Source: a virus. From it: 28,605 bases of DNA. The position numbers and the translations under genes are program-made. The stretch spans positions 1-28,605 of the IMG/VR virus record IMGVR_UViG_3300009181_000270, one strand, 5' to 3'. The notes below the pieces were generated by a model. It did not search any database. It saw only the letters and a list, made by a program, of their open reading frames with translations, and was not told where the DNA came from. Below, one piece after another: positions 14,405-21,835 of the stretch. Each line of letters begins with the position of its first letter. Positions within the stretch are counted from its first letter, which is position 1.

Positions 14405-16692
14405 GTGATAGTACTAATATATTTTATACAGCTGTAGATCCTAATTTACAAAAAGAATTAAACGCTCGTGGTCGTTCTGGTATAACTAGGAATCCTAGTA
14501 CCAATGATTTGCAGTTTATGCTTGAAAAAATTGCTAATGTTGAAATAGTTGCATATGAAGGTAATAATATAACAACTAAAGAAGTTGATAAATTAGGTGG
14601 TTCTGAGGTTAGGGGAGGTCGATATTTACCAACTGGTGAAGATGGATTTTTAAATGATGCTAGAACATATTCAACAACAACGTCAGAGTGGGATAGTACA
14701 ACTAATCGATTCAAAGATGTTATTAAGAATGATAATAAAGATCAATCTAGATTAATTGGACCATATATTACAGCGGTAGATGTTACCGTAGGTGATCATT
14801 CGATGGGTATATTAAACAAAGCAACGGTTAATATAACAGTACCAAATCCAATGCGAGATTTAGATACAATTGAAGACATTTGGTTACGTCCGGGTAGATA
14901 TATGGCAATTGTAATAGTACATCCAAAATCAGCGATCGTTTCTCAAGACATTACTGCCGGAATATTAACATCTGGATCACTACCACCAATTAAACAATTG
15001 CAAGAACGATATCCAAATTGGACTATAGATGAAGAGCGTCTTAAGCAATTATCTTATATGAATGAATATTTGTTTGAAGGATTAATTACTAATTTTGAAT
15101 TTTCATATCAGCCATCTGGGTATGTGGATATAACATTATCAATAACAGGTACTAGTAATACGTATACTGATATTAAAGTGTTTATGCCAACTGATGAAGA
15201 ATCAAAGAAAGAAGTACCAGCAACTAAAACAGTAAATGTAGTAAGAAATCCTACATATGATCCTGTTATAACAACACCGCCTGCTGATAAAAATAATCCA
15301 CAATCAGTAACTGGTGTTTCTAGTTTTTATCAAAAATTATATAATACTGTTGATACTATAATTAAAGCAACTGCTGGAGATTCCACACCAGTTGGTACTG
15401 GGTGTATACCATATGTAACTAAACCAGGTGAAAAAACATCGACTGATCAATATATAGTATATGGTGAACCATATAGCCCAACTAATCGTCAATTTTATTC
15501 AAATACAAAACGTTATAATACTACTAAATTTAGCAGATATATAACTTTAGGTGGGTTAATTCAATTTATCAACGATTATCCATTAAAATCAATGCAAGGT
15601 AGCGGATCTAGAGCACTTATTGCATGTAATGATATTCAGTGTAAAAGCAATTATTATACAAATTTAGTTTCGTGTAATCCGGATAGTGTTTTACTATTAC
15701 CTAAAAATCCTAATAACCCAAGTGATATGAATTGGTATGGGCAAGACCCAAATGAAGCTGCTATATATTTTAAAGATATAAAACCAGAAACATGGTCTGG
15801 TATACATGAATATGATAATACTACAAATACAGGTATTATATATCCTGCTAGAATATTAATTAATTTAGAAACAATACAAGATATACTATTAGGGATAGAA
15901 GGTAAAGATGGAAAACGAACCGGCGGTATAACTAATGGGGGTACACGTGGATTTGCTTTAAATGAATTTATATCATCAATAAGTTCTGAAATTTCATATG
16001 CAACTGGAAATGCAATTTCAATGCAACTTGCAACACATCCGTTAGAAGAAACATGGTTATTGTTTACTGATACTAAATTTTTAAAATCAACATCCGGCAT
16101 TAAAACAGATCCAGTTAAACCATATTCAATACCAATGTATGCTGCACATGAATTTGGAACAATTGTGCATGATTTTAAACTGTCAGCAACAATTCCAGAT
16201 AACGTAAAAACATTATCATATATATTAAATCAATCAGATGATATTAGTCAGGAAGATATTGCACCGTATATTAATTACATGTATAATTCTAAAACTGCGG
16301 CTGCAAAAAATAAGTTAATTGATGAATATTCAAGCCGCCATAAAAAAGCTATCGCTGATATAATGGAGTCTCGTACGAAATTTGGACTATCACCAGGAGT
16401 ACCTGAATTAGTATCAGCATTATTTAGATCATTAACTACATATTTAAAACATCCGACAGATTCAATTTTAAAATCACAGCAATTAACAGCACCAATATTT
16501 CCATTCTCTGCTGAGTTTACTATAGATGGGATAAATGGACTTAGATATGGTGATGTGTTAACATTTGAAGTATTACCATTAAAATACAGAGAAAATGTTG
16601 TATTTAGTATTATCAGTATAACACACAAAGTTAGTTCAGATGGAAAATGGTTAACATCTGTTAGATGCATAATGAGGCCTAATATATTATGA
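14401..16692 (+). CDS. Baseplate hub protein (gp27 / late control gene D-like)
   Basis: A 763-aa protein. The N-terminal third includes YITAVDVTVGDHSMGILNKA, TVNITVPNPMRDLDTIEDIW, RPGRYMAIVIVHP and YLFEGLITNFEFSYQPSGYV, beta-barrel strands typical of tail hub (gp27/gpD) domains. The C-terminus, from about 690, reads FPFSAEFTIDGINGLRYGDV, LTFEVLPLKYRENVVFSIIS, ITHKVSSDGKWLTSVRC, the characteristic closing strand pair of phage hub proteins. The middle (about 300-640) is an insertion rich in Asn and Tyr with several Cys (GCIPYV, ALIACNDIQCKSN, NLVSCNPD) that I cannot assign; no lysozyme or peptidase motif is evident. It overlaps both neighbours by ATGA-type junctions. Confidence 0.75.
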   Translation: MSDSTNIFYTAVDPNLQKELNARGRSGITRNPSTNDLQFMLEKIANVEIVAYEGNNITTKEVDKLGGSEVRGGRYLPTGEDGFLNDARTYSTTTSEWDSTTNRFKDVIKNDNKDQSRLIGPYITAVDVTVGDHSMGILNKATVNITVPNPMRDLDTIEDIWLRPGRYMAIVIVHPKSAIVSQDITAGILTSGSLPPIKQLQERYPNWTIDEERLKQLSYMNEYLFEGLITNFEFSYQPSGYVDITLSITGTSNTYTDIKVFMPTDEESKKEVPATKTVNVVRNPTYDPVITTPPADKNNPQSVTGVSSFYQKLYNTVDTIIKATAGDSTPVGTGCIPYVTKPGEKTSTDQYIVYGEPYSPTNRQFYSNTKRYNTTKFSRYITLGGLIQFINDYPLKSMQGSGSRALIACNDIQCKSNYYTNLVSCNPDSVLLLPKNPNNPSDMNWYGQDPNEAAIYFKDIKPETWSGIHEYDNTTNTGIIYPARILINLETIQDILLGIEGKDGKRTGGITNGGTRGFALNEFISSISSEISYATGNAISMQLATHPLEETWLLFTDTKFLKSTSGIKTDPVKPYSIPMYAAHEFGTIVHDFKLSATIPDNVKTLSYILNQSDDISQEDIAPYINYMYNSKTAAAKNKLIDEYSSRHKKAIADIMESRTKFGLSPGVPELVSALFRSLTTYLKHPTDSILKSQQLTAPIFPFSAEFTIDGINGLRYGDVLTFEVLPLKYRENVVFSIISITHKVSSDGKWLTSVRCIMRPNIL

Positions 16693-17294
16693 GACAAAAA
16701 TTATACTATACAGTTGATGAGATAACAACTAATTTATATACATCTGGTTCGGAATGGATGTCTGAAGATGGCGTTGAATATGTTGGATTATATCATCGTT
16801 ACATAACAAATGAAATATATACTGGAGAAATATGGAATGCAAAAATATCTCAAAAATTAGTTCCATATAAAAATATAACTGCTACTAGCACAATATATAA
16901 TTCTTTAAAACAATTAAATATTAATTTTAAAGAACCATATGCTGTTGTAGTATCACCAACTGCTGATGATATGAAACGTGGGTCATTTAATAGATACTTT
17001 GTTAAAAAGAACAATGATTCTCGAATTATCGAAATTGATAAAACCCAGTTCGATCTTTATCCAGATAAAATAGATCCAGTAATATATGATGCAATATATA
17101 TTGATTGGGCAATTTCTGGAGAATTAACTGATACTTATATTAATAGTGTATTTAATAGAGGTGTTATAACAAAAAACCGATTAACTACGATTGCAGCAGA
17201 ACAGCGACTACCTGGTATGATAAATGTGTTAACTAATTATTCAGAATTTTATTTGAATACCGATATCGCAACTCCAAAAGATATTAACGCATAA
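16689..17294 (+). CDS. Conserved-looking tail protein of unknown function
   Basis: A 201-aa protein whose start overlaps the hub stop (ATGA at 16689-16692). It opens with QKLYYTVDEITTNLYTSGSE, then EYVGLYHRYITNEIYTGEIW and KISQKLVPYKNI. The second half has PYAVVVSPTADDMKRGSFNR, YFVKKNND, IIEIDKTQFDLYPDKIDPVI, YIDWAISGEL. A Y-x-G-x-Y-H-R-Y...T-G...K-x-L...Y lead with a R-Y-F-V-K-K...EIDKTQ-F core seems shared by hypothetical proteins beside hub genes in uncultivated phages, from memory and not checked. Probably a virion or baseplate component by operon position. No enzymatic motif is visible. Confidence 0.65.
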   Translation: MRQKLYYTVDEITTNLYTSGSEWMSEDGVEYVGLYHRYITNEIYTGEIWNAKISQKLVPYKNITATSTIYNSLKQLNINFKEPYAVVVSPTADDMKRGSFNRYFVKKNNDSRIIEIDKTQFDLYPDKIDPVIYDAIYIDWAISGELTDTYINSVFNRGVITKNRLTTIAAEQRLPGMINVLTNYSEFYLNTDIATPKDINA

Positions 17295-17333
17295 ATTTGG
17301 TTTATTAATTTATTATTCATATAATTATGTTGT

Positions 17334-18659
17334 ATGGTAGTAGATGATTTAACAGATTTAAATGCATTATTTACATATATACATGATCGTAAAACATTAA
17401 TAGTCCCGGTATTAGCAGATCCTAATTTGCATGTATCACAAAATAATGTGTCGTGTATATATGTTTATACTGAGGATGGTGTAGAACGAATAGTACCTAT
17501 CCGCCATACTGAACAACTTATATCCTTTTCCGAACATCTAAGCAGATTCCTAGAGTTATCAAGTGTCTTTGTGTATGACAAGAAACAATGGCTACAGTTG
17601 GGCGGAAACAATACCGTATGGGATATTAAGACACTTTGGTGGTATACTTACGGAGAAGCCTATGATGAAACTCATTATTATACCACAGCTCATACATTTT
17701 ATTGGAGACGTCATCAAACACTGAACAATGTTAATGCACTTGTTCCATTAATGCAACATTTAGCAATGTGTCAGAAAATACGAAAGTATGCTTGGCCAAT
17801 GTGTATAAATTCTAAATTAACAAAATCATATTTACAGTTCAATGAGTTATATCCAGAAACGTTTGCTGCAATTGAACGAAACGGATTGCATGTAACTTCA
17901 GAATTTAAATTGCCTGATTTGATTCATAGCAATACGCGAGTTTATAGTAATTATCATTATCATACCACAACTGGTAGACCTAGTAATGCATATCGAGGAT
18001 TCAACTTTGCTGCAATGAACAAAGAAGATGGAACCCGTGATGCATTTTGTAGCAGACACGATCACGGTGCTTTGGTTGAAATGGATTTTGATGCCTACCA
18101 CGTAAGACTGATTGCTAGATTAATTGGTTATAATTTACCAAATGGATCTGTGCATGAATATTTTGGTAGATTTTATTTCGATACAACTGCATTATCAGAA
18201 GAACAGTATGATCAGGCAAAACAAATAACATTCCGGTTATTGTATGGAGGGATTGATTCTGAATTTTTATCAATTCCATTTTTTAAACAAGTAAATGATT
18301 TTATTTATGATTTGTGGCGACAATGGAAAGCCAATGGATTTATTAAAACACCGATATTGCATCGTACAATTAGTTCTGATACTATAAAAAACATGACAGC
18401 AAATAAATTATTCAATTATTATTTACAGTCAGTAGAAACAGAAGTATCAGTGCAAAAATTACAACAAGTTCAACAAATATTAACCGATACACAAACATGT
18501 ATGATTTTATACACGTATGATTCAATTTTATTTGATGTCCCATTAACAGAAGCTCGAGAAATTTTACCTAAGATTAAGACTATCCTAGAGTCGGGTAATT
18601 TTCCGGTTAAAGTTAAAGTAGGGGATATTTATAGTAAAATGAATATTATATCGTTATGA
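17334..18659 (+). CDS. Divergent family A DNA polymerase, reduced and probably exonuclease-deficient
   Basis: A 441-aa protein carrying recognisable Pol I-family motifs in the right order. TTTGRPSNAYRGFNF matches Pol I TATGRLSS...QN. Motif A MDFDAYHVRLIARL keeps the catalytic Asp, but the Pol I Glu that follows it is His. Motif B YDQAKQITFRLLYGG keeps Lys, Phe, Tyr and Gly; the Pol I Arg754 position is Tyr. Motif C YTYDSILFDV has the second catalytic Asp (Pol I HDE becomes YDS). The N-terminal about 190 residues sit where the 3'-5' exonuclease domain would be; stretches PVLADPN, VYDKKQWLQLG and WDIKTLWWYTYG align loosely with exo motifs, but the DxE acidic pair is missing. There is no 5'-nuclease domain. 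It is small for a replicative enzyme. Stop overlaps the next start (ATGA). Confidence 0.8.
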   Translation: MVVDDLTDLNALFTYIHDRKTLIVPVLADPNLHVSQNNVSCIYVYTEDGVERIVPIRHTEQLISFSEHLSRFLELSSVFVYDKKQWLQLGGNNTVWDIKTLWWYTYGEAYDETHYYTTAHTFYWRRHQTLNNVNALVPLMQHLAMCQKIRKYAWPMCINSKLTKSYLQFNELYPETFAAIERNGLHVTSEFKLPDLIHSNTRVYSNYHYHTTTGRPSNAYRGFNFAAMNKEDGTRDAFCSRHDHGALVEMDFDAYHVRLIARLIGYNLPNGSVHEYFGRFYFDTTALSEEQYDQAKQITFRLLYGGIDSEFLSIPFFKQVNDFIYDLWRQWKANGFIKTPILHRTISSDTIKNMTANKLFNYYLQSVETEVSVQKLQQVQQILTDTQTCMILYTYDSILFDVPLTEAREILPKIKTILESGNFPVKVKVGDIYSKMNIISL

Positions 18660-19900
18660 ATATAAAATCAATACTTACCGAGTGGACTTATAGATTACCT
18701 AAAGGATATCCTGAATCAGATTCTGATTATCAAATTTTAGATAATGTATTGTTAGAAATGACATCATTGGACTCAACGGAACGAAATAACATTGTCGCAA
18801 AAGCTCGTGGAATAAATGAGCAACCAGAAGATACTGTTGACGCACCGCAACCAACATCAATCAATTTTTCAGAAATAGGATTGCCGGCAGATATTGTACA
18901 ACAAGTACAAATACAATATGATGCATTGTCAGACAATGAAAAAGCTGAGTTTGATAAAAATTATAGAGCACATACAATACAATCATATGTCGAACGAGGA
19001 TACAACGCATTTGAAAAATTCTTTTTAGTGAATGTAGGAGGTGCACGTGGTGGTATGGGTAATGGTGAGATTGCTGTATTGTTGGGTGTGGCTGATTCTA
19101 AACCAGGTGGTACTGCTCAGCATGATATTGTGATGCCATATGGTGAATGGGAAGTTAAAGAATTAAAAAGTGGTAAATTTGACCCAGCAGCAGAAGGGTT
19201 AGCATCGAAATTTGTATTAACCGAAAAGATACAATCTTTTTATAAAGATATTGTATTGCCAGTTGACCAAATTGGAGATCCATATCAACAATTACATCAT
19301 TTAGTAGATCCTAGTTCACATGAACAACTTAAACGGTTAATCATGATATTTGAAACACGTTTTTCTGAAGCAATTGATTTAGACAAGTTACAATCATATG
19401 AATGGAAGAAATCTGCCATGTTTAATTGGTATAATGGATTCAAAGAATTACATGACATATTTTATAAAACTAAATTAGATACATCAGTTAAAGATACTCG
19501 TTTAACAGTTAATAATGATGGTAATGAAGAATCTTATTGGATTGATGATGAAGATGCTATTTCTATACGACAATCAGCCGGAACTGATGATACAGCAGAT
19601 ATATTAATCGGAGATCCGGTAACTGATAGCAACAATGATGTTATAATATGGTTTAAACGTGTTGCTCGTAATGAATTTATACGCGAACCTAATAATTTTA
19701 TTGTAGAATTAAATAGAGTTAAATCTACATTTTTTCAAAATATAGCTGGGCTAATATGGTATGATTATAGAAACCCAGTACCTCATATTGGATTGCCAGC
19801 AGATTTTGCTGTTGATACGGTATCACAGGGTAGATATCGGTTTGTATTGAAAAATGTATCAGCAAATAACGGTTATTCATACATAGAACAACAATCATAA
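18656..19900 (+). CDS. Candidate PD-(D/E)XK-type nuclease with LxE leader
   Basis: A 414-aa protein coupled to the polymerase gene by ATGA overlap. At residues 129-170 it reads GARGGMGNGEIAVLLGVAD, HDIVMPYGEWEVKELKSG. E138, D157 and E166-V-K168 are spaced like the acidic and lysine residues of PD-(D/E)XK nuclease cores. The rest is helical and acidic (residues 40-110), with an alpha/beta C-terminal domain that I do not recognise (DVIIWFKRVARNEFIREPN, IAGLIWYDYRNPV). The N-terminus MNIKSILTE ends in LTE, like T4 capsid-targeting leaders cut after (L/I)xE, which would suggest packaging in the head. Nuclease assignment is by motif reading only and other functions remain possible. Confidence 0.45.
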   Translation: MNIKSILTEWTYRLPKGYPESDSDYQILDNVLLEMTSLDSTERNNIVAKARGINEQPEDTVDAPQPTSINFSEIGLPADIVQQVQIQYDALSDNEKAEFDKNYRAHTIQSYVERGYNAFEKFFLVNVGGARGGMGNGEIAVLLGVADSKPGGTAQHDIVMPYGEWEVKELKSGKFDPAAEGLASKFVLTEKIQSFYKDIVLPVDQIGDPYQQLHHLVDPSSHEQLKRLIMIFETRFSEAIDLDKLQSYEWKKSAMFNWYNGFKELHDIFYKTKLDTSVKDTRLTVNNDGNEESYWIDDEDAISIRQSAGTDDTADILIGDPVTDSNNDVIIWFKRVARNEFIREPNNFIVELNRVKSTFFQNIAGLIWYDYRNPVPHIGLPADFAVDTVSQGRYRFVLKNVSANNGYSYIEQQS

Positions 19901-19915
19901 GGAACATGTAAATTG
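19899..19915 (+). promoter_or_regulatory. Ribosome site choosing a TTG start over an ATG-TAA dead end
   Basis: AAGGA (19899-19903) lies 9 nt before TTG 19913. An ATG at 19906 is followed at once by TAA and cannot start a gene. The TTG frame is the only one giving the following protein. Confidence 0.6.
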
Positions 19916-20296
19916 AAAACGCAATTACTGTGCACATTTGCACATAAATCAGATATAAACATCATAACAGACTATATCCAACACAATTACGAGATACCAG
20001 AATCTAGAATCTTTGTGTTTGCTAATTCAACTGTACCTAATACATTGTATTGCACATATAATGCAATGGAATCAAATCGAAGAGGTCAGAATACTATTAG
20101 CATACACCGAAAAAAAGAAACAAACACATTGTATACGGTTAATGCATTAAACGAAGTTATACGAGCAGTGAACAATGGGGTATTAGATAAATCATATCAA
20201 TTAGATTGGCAACAATATCAAAATTCATTTATACTCACAGACGAAGAAGGTTACCGTATAATTAATTTAGTATTTTTTAAGAAGATTATTTGGTAA
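19913..20296 (+). CDS. Conserved-looking phage protein of unknown function, TTG start
   Basis: A 127-aa protein, probably initiated at TTG 19913 with AAGGA nine bases upstream. It reads KTQLLCTFAHKSDINIITDY, ESRIFVFANSTVPNTLYCTY, then NTISIHRKKETNTLYTVNAL, NEVIRAVNNGVLDKSYQLDW and a NSFILTDEEGYRIINLVF end. The C-T-F...T-Y-N...I-x-V-H-R-K-K-E-T-N-T-L-Y-T-(I/V)-N-A-L pattern is familiar from hypothetical proteins of marine T4-like phages, where it has no assigned role. It is likely a small alpha/beta protein, with no membrane segment. It follows the candidate nuclease by 12 nt and is likely in the same operon. Function unknown. Confidence 0.7.
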   Translation: MKTQLLCTFAHKSDINIITDYIQHNYEIPESRIFVFANSTVPNTLYCTYNAMESNRRGQNTISIHRKKETNTLYTVNALNEVIRAVNNGVLDKSYQLDWQQYQNSFILTDEEGYRIINLVFFKKIIW

Positions 20297-20297
20297 T

Positions 20298-20320
20298 CTA
20301 ATATTTATTATATATAATAC
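20298..20320 (+). promoter_or_regulatory. Promoter-like element
   Basis: CTAATATTTATTATATATAATAC... occupies the 42-nt gap before the ATG at 20339, another copy of the recurrent element. Confidence 0.4.
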
Positions 20321-20338
20321 AGAAAAAATTAGGAAAAT

Positions 20339-20878
20339 ATGTCAAAACGCAATTTAGAAAATATCTTAGCTGAAAATATGCGTAGATTTGGTACTAAGAA
20401 TCTAAACGAACGATCTTATTACGGTAATTACGGTAATGGTAGAAGAAATCCAGCAGCTGATGAATACCGACCACAAGGTCAAGCAGTTGAACCAACTCCA
20501 TCAGAATGGGATGAATTGATTGACCAATTAAACAATGATCCTCGTTTTACTACACACAGTAGTGGTGAAAAACAATACGTTAAAAATAACGAGACAGGTA
20601 AAAGTTTTGCAATTCAATGGGATACCATGGATGGATATTGGAGAGCACCGGGTGCTGACACGAAAGCCGAAGATGTTGTTGTGATGGCAAGAAAAGAATA
20701 TGGCTTAAATGGTGGAACTGATAATGGTTTGACTGATGATGAAATGTTAGATATTATAATGTCATATGCCCAAGATCCAGATGATGCAGAAATGGCATTA
20801 CAAACTTATAAAGAAACTGGCGAATTCACTGATGCTGAACTTGAAGCTAATGTAACTAGAGATCCTAGATGGAAATAA
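20339..20878 (+). CDS. Acidic hypothetical protein with LxE leader and FGTKNL motif
   Basis: A 179-aa protein of unknown function. The N-terminus MSKRNLENILAENMRRFGTK, continuing NLNE, contains two possible (L/I)xE prohead-protease sites, LAE at residues 10-12 and LNE at 22-24. It is followed by a Gly/Tyr/Asn/Arg-rich, probably disordered stretch (residues 25-55). The body is acidic: PSEWDELIDQLNNDPRFTTH, KQYVKNNETGKSFAIQWDT, then two short acidic helices (LTDDEMLDIIMSYAQDPDDA; LQTYKETGEFTDAELEA). It is monocistronic between a promoter-like element and a terminator, unlike its neighbours. A head-packaged internal protein is an attractive but untested reading. Confidence 0.6.
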   Translation: MSKRNLENILAENMRRFGTKNLNERSYYGNYGNGRRNPAADEYRPQGQAVEPTPSEWDELIDQLNNDPRFTTHSSGEKQYVKNNETGKSFAIQWDTMDGYWRAPGADTKAEDVVVMARKEYGLNGGTDNGLTDDEMLDIIMSYAQDPDDAEMALQTYKETGEFTDAELEANVTRDPRWK

Positions 20879-20898
20879 ATTAAATAATATACAACTTG

Positions 20899-20924
20899 AG
20901 TAGGCAGAAATGTCTACTTTTTTT
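20899..20924 (+). terminator. Rho-independent terminator with GAAA tetraloop
   Basis: Stem AGTAGGCA / TGTCTACT (8 pairs, one G-U), GAAA loop, then seven T (20918-20924). It separates the 179-aa gene from the SSB operon. Confidence 0.88.
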
Positions 20925-20930
20925 GTGTAC

Positions 20931-20951
20931 TAATATTTATATATGTATTAG
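20931..20951 (+). promoter_or_regulatory. Promoter-like element of the SSB-UvsX operon
   Basis: TAATATTTATATATGTATTAG begins 6 nt after the terminator T-tract. It lies about 100 nt from the SSB ATG, unlike other copies, which lie 10-40 nt from their genes. Confidence 0.4.
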
Positions 20952-21053
20952 ATATAATAAAAAACTTAACAAATAACTTGGAATTATAGAATTAATTATC
21001 TATAATATAATTAATAAATAACATAAATTAATAACTTAACAAAAGGCAAAATT
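20952..21053 (+). promoter_or_regulatory. Long AU-rich structured leader of the SSB gene
   Basis: About 100 nt of almost pure A/T. It contains a perfect 8-bp inverted repeat ATTATAGA (20983-20990) / TCTATAAT (20999-21006) with an 8-nt loop, and a direct repeat AACTTAACAAA at 20963-20973 and 21033-21043, the second overlapping the weak AAAAGG ribosome site. T4 gene 32 is autoregulated by gp32 binding to a structured AU-rich leader, so a similar translational operator is suggested here. Confidence 0.4.
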
Positions 21054-21824
21054 ATGGCTTTAAATTTAGATGCTATCAAAGCAAAACTTAACCAATTAAA
21101 CAAGAGTGACGAAAAGAAAAACAACTTGTGGAAACCAGAAACTGGAAAGACACGTGTTCGTATCGTCCCTTATGTACACAGAAAAGATAATCCGTTCTTG
21201 GAATTATATTTTCACTATGACATTGCAAAAAAATCAATGTTATCTCCAATCACATTTGGCAACACTGACCCAATTGTAGAATTCGCAGAAAAATTAAAGA
21301 AAACTGGTGACAAAGATGAATGGATCATGGGTCGTAAAATCGAACCTAAGATGAGAACATATGTACCGGTAATCGTCCGAGGTAAAGAATCCGAGGGTGT
21401 TAAATTTTGGGGATTCGGTAAACAAATCTACACTGAATTGTTATCAATCATTTCAGATCCAGATTATGGTGATATTACAGACTTAATGAATGGTCGTGAT
21501 ATTGATGTAGAATTTACACCAGCAGAGGGTGGAGGATTTCCTAAAACGACAATTCGTGTTAAGCCAAATACACAACCAGCAACTGAAGATAAAGCAATTG
21601 CTGAAAAAATCATGAACCAACCTGAAATCACTGACATTTTCCCAGAACCATCATATGATGAGTTACAGAAAGCTCTTGAAGAATGGATGAATCCTGAGAA
21701 TGCAGATGCGGATGTAGAAACATCTAACAGCACTAGCACTGACGCATCAGAACCAGCTACAACAAAAGCACCAGCTAATAAAGTTGAGAATGTAGCTGAT
21801 GCATTTAATGATTTATTTAACTAA
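21054..21824 (+). CDS. Single-stranded DNA-binding protein, T4 gp32-like
   Basis: A 256-aa protein with the organisation of phage gp32-type SSBs. It has a basic N-terminal arm for cooperative binding (LDAIKAKLNQLNKSDEKKNN), an OB-fold core starting at LWKPETGKTRVRIVPYVHRK and continuing through LELYFHYDI, MRTYVPVIVRGKESEGVKFW, GFGKQIYTELLSII, RDIDVEFTPAEG, and an acidic disordered tail from about residue 200 to NVADAFNDLFN that would recruit partners. It contains no cysteine, so the zinc site of T4 gp32 is absent. It lies 11 nt upstream of UvsX, in an operon with recombination and replication genes. It coats ssDNA and works with recombinase, helicase and polymerase. Confidence 0.85.
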   Translation: MALNLDAIKAKLNQLNKSDEKKNNLWKPETGKTRVRIVPYVHRKDNPFLELYFHYDIAKKSMLSPITFGNTDPIVEFAEKLKKTGDKDEWIMGRKIEPKMRTYVPVIVRGKESEGVKFWGFGKQIYTELLSIISDPDYGDITDLMNGRDIDVEFTPAEGGGFPKTTIRVKPNTQPATEDKAIAEKIMNQPEITDIFPEPSYDELQKALEEWMNPENADADVETSNSTSTDASEPATTKAPANKVENVADAFNDLFN

Positions 21825-21835
21825 GGAGTAACGAA

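Noticed and set aside
17295-17333. Terminator between tail and polymerase genes
   Set aside because: The 39-nt gap is AT-rich but has no stem-loop with a T-tract.
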